Assembly: GCA_959347315.1 (NCBI GenBank)
Contig: OY365811.1
Coordinates: 29,753,729 to 29,817,728, forward strand
Direction of reading: 5' to 3'
DNA: 64,000 nucleotides
From: Bimastos eiseni
Taxonomy: Eukaryota; Annelida; Clitellata; Crassiclitellata; Lumbricidae
The translations under genes and the position numbers were made by a program. The notes below the pieces were generated by a model. That model was not told where the DNA came from, made no database searches, and worked only from the letters and a program-made list of their open reading frames with translations. Of the stretch, positions 59,316 to 64,000 are shown in pieces (the stretch's first letter is position 1; every line of letters starts with the position of its first letter).

Positions 59316-62300
59316 AGAGAGAGAGAGAGGGAGAGAGAGAAGAGTGAAAGAGAGAGAGAGAGAGCGAGAGAGAGAGAGAGCGAGAGAGAGAGAGAGAGCG
59401 AGAGAGAGAGAGAGAGAGAGAGAGAGGGGGAGAGAGACCTGTGTTAATCTATACATAAAGAAGAATGATTTGTATGTAACTATGTATGTTCCACAGAAAA
59501 ACTTTTGATCAAATCGAGGGATTGCTCCCAAATTTGCGCGAATACTTTTTAGCGGTCGAGAAAAAACAAAGATTGGTTCGCCATCCGAAATGTTATCCCT
59601 TTCCCATGCTCGCCTATAAGGAGGCATTTACAATACGTGCAAATACCTGCCAACAGTGGCCAGTCATTTCTACATATGGTAAACGCCTCCTTATAGGCGA
59701 GCATGGGGAAGTAATGTTCAACACATTTAGGAATTGTAGGGACTACCCGGGCGAAGCCGGGTACTTCAGCTAGAGTATCGTACAAAAAGGAGCCAAGAGT
59801 AATTATTAGGAAATTTATTTTGCGCGGTGGAACAAATTACCCGTGTGTACTGGTCATTCATAAGTGATTAGTTCTCTCGTCTGTCGTCTAGGCGGATTAT
59901 TTAATTCAAAGTAAGAATATCCTCAGAAATTTGAAACATTTTAGAGTCCACTAATGTCACTCTGTTTGTTCTTCTCTTCTGATTTGAATTTCATGCGTTT
60001 TGATTTATTATGTTCGCTTGTCATCTAGGCCTAAGTTACTATTTGTCCACGCGACTATTTAAGTGTCCTATTTGCTGTTGAGCCTGAGGGTTGGGACCGT
60101 TAATTGGGTCAACAGTTTTGGCTACTATGGAATTGATAAAATGTGGAATTCTTCAGATGACATATTCCCAGAACTTCTCATCGGCCGAGAGGACGACTAA
60201 GGACGACTGAGGTGCTTCTGACACCAGCGCATATTTTAACGTCACGTACACCGACTTAATTGCTATACGGGAAATATTGAGGCTATATATATATAGCCTC
60301 ATATATATATATGAGGCTATATATATATATACATATATATATTGAATCAAAATTAAGTCCATTGAACATCCATGAATGCATCCCCACATGGAATTTAATC
60401 CGGTAATACCTATAGTTTTACCCTTATTCTGAATAAGTAATAATTTCTTGCTTGAAATACATCTTTGGTCACGATGCTTAGAACGCTGTATTGGAGTCCT
60501 AAACTTTGACCTTTAAATCAAAATTTTTCCTCAGAAATGGTTAAACAGGTGGGTTGACGTCTTGAGGACCAACCAGCTAAACAGACCAAACAGAAATTTT
60601 GCTCTCCCTACGTTGATTTTAAAGCGCAGTATACGTCGATTGACATTCATGAACTTTTACAGTTGCCCCAAATATGATGCAATATTTTCATCATTAAATT
60701 GCTCTAATTGACCTAATCTTATATAATTCACAGTCAGAACATATCGCGTTTTGTAGAATATTAAGTCCTTCTTTATCCAATAAAACACAGCGATTCTGTT
60801 TAATCTTACAAGACGACCAACATCTTAGCAGAAGGTTATTCAAAGCCCCAGATCTCTCGCGTTATCTTTATTCGATTTGAAGGGCACCTTAGCAACAGAC
60901 GGATTACATTTCAAGAGAGCGCTGATAAGGAGATGAAATCGTTCCGTTTTTAGTTTCATCGTCTCGCCCTGGGGTGAGTGCAGTACGACGTGCGGCACGG
61001 GGACTCGCAAGCGAAGGGTTACCTGCAAGGTCCTTCTTGAACCATCCAAGGACATCACGGACCTTCCGGATTACAAATGTGAAGGTGAGAATTGTGTTGT
61101 TGTTTTTGTTGTTGTTGCTGCTGCTGCATTTGTTATCATGGCAACGCAATGTTGTAGGATGACCAGCTTTATTTCATCATTAAAATGTTCATAGCTGCTG
61201 AGATTGCATGGTCGATTTTCTTGTTTTGATAGAAGTGGCGATCCGATCCGAGGCCAAAATGTTATTAAAAACATGTAGTATTAAGCCATAATTATAGCGA
61301 TACATAAACTCTCCTATTTGCATCCACCTGATTTTATCAACACTCAATAGCCCATATAGAGAAGTGTGTGCTCTATAAGGTTTTTTTAGCTATATATCTG
61401 AGAGCCTTTTTTGAAGGGTGGCGAGTTTCTTAAGATTAGAACTAGTCCTATAGGTGGAGGTCCACGTTAGATGGTAATATGTTTAGCATAGATAGATGAG
61501 AGAAAAATAAAGTCTAATCGGGATACAGAGGGAATCAATAATTTGGATGAGCGAAAGAGTATTCCAATATTTTTGGTTATTTTTTATTAGAGGTATTATT
61601 TATGTGTTCTTTCCAATTCAGGTGCTGAACGATGTATACTCCCAGGAATTTGGTAGTGACTACTTGGGTGATGGGGGTCCCTCCAACAAGTAAGATGGGA
61701 TTTTCTGGAGGACATATGAGACCTAAACAGGATGTAATTTGTTTGATCTAGATTGAGGGTTAGTTTATTTGACCGAAACCAATCAGCACTTCGAGAAGTT
61801 CAGGATTAACATTTTGAAATTGAGTATCAATTGATTTATGAGAATGAAACATATTGGAATCATCGGCGAATAATGCAAAATACGTCGAAGGTGATACATT
61901 GGGCAAACCACTAATATACATCAAAAGCAGGAGCGGGCCAAGATTGGAACCTAAACTAACATCATAAGCTGGTAATTACAGATGATAACAAGTTTAGCAG
62001 GAGTAGACATTAACTATATAGTCTGCAACGCGCCATCTGTCAAATTCTTCATTTATCAATGACCCCTATAGAGTTTGAGGCCTAGTCAACCTTGTGGGGT
62101 TAACGAGTATCGAACCCGCGTCTTTCTAATCTTAGTGCCAGCGTGTACTTCTACTATTCACCCATATCGATCCTGCCCCAACCAGGATATGAGTTATCAC
62201 TCTCCTTATTATAATTCCAACAGATATCATTCTGAAATACGTCTAGAGATTCTAGATTCTAAACTGAGCCAAGAGATCATGAATGATTGAATGCGTTGGT

Positions 62301-62522
62301 TCCGGCAACTTTCACTTTTAGCATCGCACGAATCTTGTGATTACTACAGCGATTCGCCATAATCTCTTAATTTTTAAGGTGTATGTGTCATGTGTTCTTT
62401 AGGACCGAAGCCCAGCGTCGATGATTACTGCATTCTGAAGGGATGTCTAGTCACGTCGCCACCCAAAGATTTCAGCTGGATTCATACCGGTCACGGACCC
62501 TGCAGCAAATCCTGTGCTGGAG
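40557..62522 (+). CDS. ADAMTS-like (ADAMTSL/papilin-type) secreted TSP1-repeat protein, partial, 9 exons
   Basis: Likely a secreted extracellular-matrix glycoprotein without a protease domain. Exons: 40557-40710, 50828-51085, 53543-53705, 54172-54310, 54803-55007, 55962-56100, 58290-59136, 60954-61084, 62403-62522 (2156 nt, about 718 residues). All junctions are phase-consistent. Order: TSP1 (CSRSCGGG), ADAMTS cysteine-rich module ending GCDDVLGST...[14 protein letters not shown]1 (CSVNCGSG), TSP1 (CSRSCDGG), TSP1 (CSVSCGAG), a 282-residue acidic Gln/Glu-rich insert, TSP1 (CSTTCGTG), and the start of another TSP1 (CSKSCAGG). The roughly 120-residue spacer usual after the cysteine-rich module is not present between exons 3 and 4. 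Signal-peptide exon and 3' end are outside the window, in the N gap, or unrecognised. The TDLPD...CEGPKP segment suggests ADAMTSL1/3; papilin is the alternative. Confidence 0.88.
42785..43100. repeat. (GA)n microsatellite and GACAGA-rich flanks
   Basis: Pure (GA)n at about 42852-42927 inside a purine-rich AGACAGAGA region that starts near 42655. Confidence 0.95.
43258..43365. repeat. tandem duplication of about 52 bp
   Basis: CGGAGCTAATATCAACAGTG...CATTTCATTTAGGTC is followed directly by CGGAGCTAATTTCAACAGTG...GTTTCATTTAGGTC. Confidence 0.85.
43884..44021. mobile_element. 138-bp hAT-type MITE
   Basis: Ends CAGGGGCGTC and GACGCCCCTA are inverted. Flanking 8-mers TACAGCCT (43876-43883) and TAGAGCCT (44022-44029) match at 7 of 8 positions, as a target duplication would. 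Confidence 0.7.
44605..44725. mobile_element. inverted-repeat element with a (CATA)n centre
   Basis: GTTCGTTCAGACCATACTAT then GCATACA lies left of the array. TGTATGCATGGTATGGTCTG then AACCAACGAAC lies right of it. Confidence 0.75.
44820..45030. repeat. imperfect (GTAT)n/(GTGT)n microsatellite
   Basis: TATGTATGT-rich stretch with interruptions. Confidence 0.85.
46020..46605 (+). pseudogene. non-LTR retroelement C-terminal domain fragment
   Basis: Frame at 46167-46604: [32 protein letters not shown], then [20 protein letters not shown] and [14 protein letters not shown]. This follows the sequence W..ALP...LD.E..RIAVGLRLG..LC.PH.C..CG....GLSCR...GR..RH...ND...RAL..A.VP..-EP found downstream of reverse transcriptase in abundant invertebrate retroelements. 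The usual CxCG cysteines are lost. An upstream frame (46046) is shifted. Confidence 0.6.
49185..49330. mobile_element. MITE end (GGGGCCGTTCACATATTATATAACG)
   Basis: GGGGCCGTTCACATATTATA...TTTTGACCCCCCCGCCCTACC is the typical outer part of an invertebrate MITE. The opposite end was not found. Confidence 0.45.
49965..50000. repeat. short palindrome
   Basis: CACTCCTACATCTTGCAGATGTAGGAGTG: 13-bp arms (CACTCCTACATCT), centre TGC. Confidence 0.85.
50018..50205. repeat. (GTAT)n microsatellite
   Basis: About 45 GTAT units with one interruption at 50080. Confidence 0.98.
50540..50612 (-). mobile_element. possible tRNA-derived SINE head
   Basis: The minus strand reads GTCCATGGCGGTTAGGGCAC then TGGACTCAATACCGG, resembling a tRNA D-arm/A-box to anticodon arm. 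No intact B-box follows. Confidence 0.35.
50828..51085 (+). CDS. ADAMTSL-like exon B: cysteine-rich module
   Basis: 86 codons, phase 0 at both ends (TTACAG|GTC, TGCCAG|GTAAAT). Shows VCSALN, the C...C pair in DDCFVTC, then EPDGTRC and CVSGKCQ. These are the hallmarks of the ADAMTS cysteine-rich region (DGTxC, CVxGxC). A serine run (SSFSSSST) sits between the last two motifs. Confidence 0.87.
51420..51760. repeat. polypurine GAAGAGCAAGAGG-rich tract
   Basis: About 300 bp with nearly only A and G on the plus strand. In an ADAMTSL-like intron. Confidence 0.85.
52870..53410 (+). pseudogene. CR1-like LINE reverse transcriptase fragment
   Basis: [16 protein letters not shown], then [20 protein letters not shown] then NKL. 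This matches the H.TETALL..VNDI and LLDLSAAFDTVDHDILL motifs (motif A; the catalytic Asp in LLALLD is kept). It has stops and ends in GAAGGTGCTATATAAATATC. Confidence 0.65.
53543..53705 (+). CDS. ADAMTSL-like exon C: end of cysteine-rich module joined directly to a TSP1 repeat
   Basis: [20 protein letters not shown] then GGNGSSC completes the ADAMTS cysteine-rich module. Without a break the same exon continues through a short linker into [17 protein letters not shown], the start of a TSP1 repeat. Acceptor TTGCAG|GTT, donor TCAG|GTAATA, phase 1. No spacer domain lies between the two modules. Confidence 0.87.
54172..54310 (+). CDS. ADAMTSL-like exon D: second half of a TSP1 repeat
   Basis: Begins GT GAA CAA after TAACAG, completing Gly from exon C. 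EQETIISC, then [18 protein letters not shown]: the three C-terminal cysteines of a TSP1 repeat. Of three nearby GT sites, only GCCGT|GTACGT (54311) gives the phase 2 needed by exon E. Confidence 0.82.
54803..55007 (+). CDS. ADAMTSL-like exon E: TSP1 repeat and start of the next
   Basis: [20 protein letters not shown] followed by [19 protein letters not shown] and KKCNEFECP forms a full TSP1 repeat. WFAGQWSH opens the next one. Acceptor AAACAG|T, donor TCACAC|GTAAGC, phase 0. Confidence 0.87.
55085..55262. repeat. imperfect (CT)n / CTGTCTCT microsatellite
   Basis: Pyrimidine-rich tract starting 78 bp after exon E. Confidence 0.95.
55270..55465 (+). repeat. dispersed repeat R3, intronic copy
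   Basis: CAGCTACTCTGCCTCCG, TTTCTGGAAACCGAACTATG, GAAGCTGGTGCCCAGCGCTT and GGCTTTCAAGTGGTGCTTTA match 20040-20250 and the end of 17315-17395. Confidence 0.65.
55962..56100 (+). CDS. ADAMTSL-like exon F: TSP1 repeat
   Basis: [20 protein letters not shown], then C...[10 protein letters not shown], joined in phase 0 to WFAGQWSH of exon E. Acceptor TTGGTTAG|TGT, donor ACGG|GTCAGT, phase 1. It has no ATG-initiated frame of its own, so it is seen only from homology and splicing. Confidence 0.82.
56252..57822. repeat. 25-bp minisatellite CTCCTGAATGCCTACCCTGGATGCC (about 63 copies)
   Basis: 1.57-kb array with recurring variants (GAGTG/GAATG, CCATGG/CCCTGG, ACTCTGG, CTTCTG) and a 24-bp variant GCCTCCGTGGATACC. 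Blocks of variants recur in the same order, showing higher-order duplication. Lies in the intron between exons F and G. Confidence 0.98.
58290..59136 (+). CDS. ADAMTSL-like exon G: long acidic, Gln/Glu/Val-rich insert with VEPQQT repeats
   Basis: 847-nt exon with no cysteine-rich module. It starts [20 protein letters not shown] and is acidic throughout. From about 58686 to 58803 it carries tandem 6-residue (18-nt) repeats of the form VEPQQT, then an Asp/Glu-rich stretch. Acceptor TTATAG|GT completes Gly. Donor CCAAG|GTCAGT at 59136/59137 gives phase 2, as needed by exon H. If that donor is skipped, the frame continues to TAA at 59219-59221, which would give a truncated secreted isoform. Coding is supported by 319 open codons and matching phases at both ends. 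Its sequence matches no family I know and is probably disordered. Confidence 0.75.
59228..59440. repeat. (GA)n microsatellite with GAGAAGAGTGAAAGAGAG higher-order repeat
   Basis: Starts 7 bp after the in-frame TAA that follows exon G. Confidence 0.96.
59604..59773 (+). mobile_element. Helitron-like 3' end with an adjacent hairpin
   Basis: Inverted arms 59604-59631 and 59679-59706 match at 27 of 28 positions (CCATGCTCGCCTATAAGGAG). Then TACCCGG-GCGAAG-CCGGGTA forms a GC-rich hairpin (59744-59763), and CTAG follows after 6 nt (59770-59773), as in the hairpin-plus-CTRR ends of Helitrons. No helicase. 5' end not found. Confidence 0.4.
60275..60345. repeat. TA-rich palindromes GAGGCTATATATATATAGCCTC
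   Basis: Several overlapping inverted GAGGCTATA motifs around (TA)n. Confidence 0.85.
60954..61084 (+). CDS. ADAMTSL-like exon H: TSP1 repeat
   Basis: [44 protein letters not shown]. This is a TSP1 repeat whose spacing resembles ADAMTSL1/3 C-terminal repeats. Acceptor TTTTTAG|T, donor GTGAAG|GTGAGA, phase 1. Confidence 0.86.
61390..61965 (-). pseudogene. LINE reverse transcriptase fragment (FADD motif)
   Basis: The minus strand reads [20 protein letters not shown] then [19 protein letters not shown] (catalytic FADD). After frameshifts comes [20 protein letters not shown]. The order GPLLFLIYINDLP...FADD...FLGV.I...L.W..HI is diagnostic. Multiple stops. In the intron between exons H and I. 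Confidence 0.8.
62085..62140 (-). repeat. possible SINE B-box
   Basis: The minus strand contains GCGGGTTCGATACTCGTTAAC, close to the Pol III B-box GGTTCGANTCC. No matching A-box was confirmed. Confidence 0.3.
62403..62522 (+). CDS. ADAMTSL-like exon I: end of one TSP1 and start of the next
   Basis: [15 protein letters not shown] closes the repeat of exon [19 protein letters not shown] opens another. Acceptor TTCTTTAG|GA, donor GGAG|GTAGGA, phase 1. The next exon is not in the remaining 1.5 kb. Confidence 0.84.
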
Positions 62523-63830
62523 GTAGGAGCTCGTACATAGGTCTAAGCCACTTAGTTAGTTTTGGCTTATTGGCAATAAGGTAAAAAATTTAGCATTATC
62601 TTATGGCATCTACCAAAATTATCCCAGAACTGTTTAATGGTTTTGTTCAACGACTTCGATTCGATGTTATTTGCTTCTAATAGTTGACTGATTTATTTAA
62701 TAAATTTAGTGTAATAATGATCGAGTTCTTAAGTCTGTTCCTTTCCCTCCATCCAGTGAATAACTGACTCTAGTAGGCTGGCATCGCATCGATGCTCTAA
62801 ATCATCTTAGGAAATTCGACAGAGTTGATAAAGGCGGGCAAGTTTTGATTGCGGAGGCAATAGTGTTGATTACTTTGTCTCCCAAGTTTAAGCTTCTAGT
62901 GTGAGGCTATACCAAGTATTAGTGAAATCATGTACTCCTACTAAACCAATCACTAAACTAATTGTCAGTGTAACTGCATGGTCCACAATAAAATTCCATC
63001 GTCAAAAATCTGTCCCCAACGTCATGTAAGCCTATATTGATTTTGCTTCTGGGCTGAAGCCACTTCACAAAGTTATGTTAGGACTAAAGCCCTCGATCGG
63101 CACATATTACATCGAACTATATTGTAATGTAGCCTAATGAGACGATATATACATGTATGGCATAATATTCAATCGCAGTACACTGCATGCATGAAAGAAC
63201 ACGACGGTTAGGTTAGGATTTACTGGAATAAAAACGCGCAGTTCAGTGTAATAAGCACGTATTAGACGTTGCTACAACACCTGTAGAAATACAGATAGGC
63301 AGAGTCCATGTGGCCTATAATATTACGATGCTGTGTTACCGGTATCTACTATGCAATCCTATCGTTTCCCACCTCCGAACAATATGCACATCGACAGGTG
63401 CACGTGTAATCCCACGTACAATTATATACTTCTTCAGCGTTGGGCCGTCTGTAAGAGTGACCGACGTTTTCTCAAACACTACAGATCTCTTTTATTAATA
63501 GCTGACTGATAGGCAGAAGCACAAGTCCTCATCTATAGTAGGCGCTAGGTAAATCCAGAAACAGGCAATCAGATAGTCCTAATTAAGTAAATTATTTTTT
63601 ATCTTATATCCATTATAAGAGTATAATATAAGAGTCTCAATATATGAGTCTCTTTACTCTTGTTTCGCACCAACGTTAAAATTTGTTAATTGGTTGTCTT
63701 TTATCGTTTCTTGGCTGTGAAATTTTGCTAATTGTCTATTGTTGTGGCCAAATAAAATTATTTCAGTGATTGATATACTTCGCTGTTACGCCTCTGATTC
63801 GCATTCAATTCTGTGACTGCGCGCGTTAAA
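62523..63830. other. downstream intron, no exon recognised
   Basis: No TSP1, PLAC or Kunitz-type exon was recognised after exon I. Confidence 0.4.
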
Positions 63831-63837
63831 ACTTTTG

Positions 63838-63935
63838 TAATAATAATAATAAATGATAATAATAATAATAAAGAATAACAATAATAAATAATATAAAACA
63901 ATGTGAATAAAATAATAATAATAATAATGATATTC
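63838..63935. repeat. (TAA)n microsatellite
   Basis: ATAATAATAA repeats with interruptions. Confidence 0.95.
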
Positions 63936-64000
63936 TCTAATTAATTCAAACTGACGTGATAACTATATGTTAGCCTGGCTGATCTGTTGTTTCCTGTCAA

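Noticed and set aside
62610..62840. Further LINE sequence after exon I
   Set aside because: The minus strand has a faint LINE-like stretch (INTIASAIKTCP) but too degenerate to call.

Overview
The window is eukaryotic nuclear DNA from an animal. Its genes have GT-AG introns, it is AT-rich, and it is crowded with microsatellites, minisatellites, MITEs and decayed CR1-like LINE pieces. Recurring GGCCTA-type motifs and the repeat content suggest a marine invertebrate, possibly an echinoderm or another deuterostome. The species cannot be fixed from the sequence. A 200-N assembly gap lies at 28976-29175.

Two protein-coding genes are well supported. (1) A complete Akt/PKB serine/threonine kinase lies on the minus strand, with 11 coding exons from 12882 (ATG) down to 3492 (TGA). 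All splice phases agree and the predicted protein has 487 residues: PH domain, AGC kinase domain with all catalytic motifs, activation-loop Thr295, hydrophobic motif HFEQFSY with Ser463, and a longer than usual C-terminal tail. (2) An ADAMTS-like (ADAMTSL/papilin-type) secreted matrix glycoprotein lies on the plus strand. Nine phase-consistent exons run from 40557 to 62522, and the gene is open at both ends. They encode a TSP1 repeat, an ADAMTS cysteine-rich module, further TSP1 repeats, a long acidic Gln/Glu-rich exon, and two more TSP1 units. The signal-peptide exon and the 3' end were not found. Exon junctions were placed by eye from phase and homology, not from transcripts.

Layout: 0-3.4 kb, repeats including an old hAT-like element and a 32-bp-arm palindrome; 3.4-12.9 kb, Akt with LINE, pogo-like and MITE insertions in its introns; 13-40 kb, a gene-poor repeat landscape. 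That landscape holds CR1 fragments, a 1.14-kb element with long terminal inverted repeats built from tandem palindromes, a 45-bp VNTR, a 25-bp minisatellite, a MULE remnant, a hAT MITE with a perfect 8-bp target duplication, and a decayed DNA transposon with a LINE nested inside it. From 40.5-62.5 kb is the ADAMTSL-like gene with very large introns, one of which holds about 63 copies of another 25-bp minisatellite. From 62.5-64 kb is intron or intergenic DNA ending in a TAA-rich microsatellite.

The two genes show no functional link: one is intracellular PI3K-pathway signalling, the other extracellular matrix. I found no convincing new biological system. The most interesting items are the apparent absence of the spacer domain in the ADAMTSL-like protein, its unusual VEPQQT-repeat exon whose acceptor coincides with a perfect Pol III B-box, and several structurally odd non-autonomous transposons.
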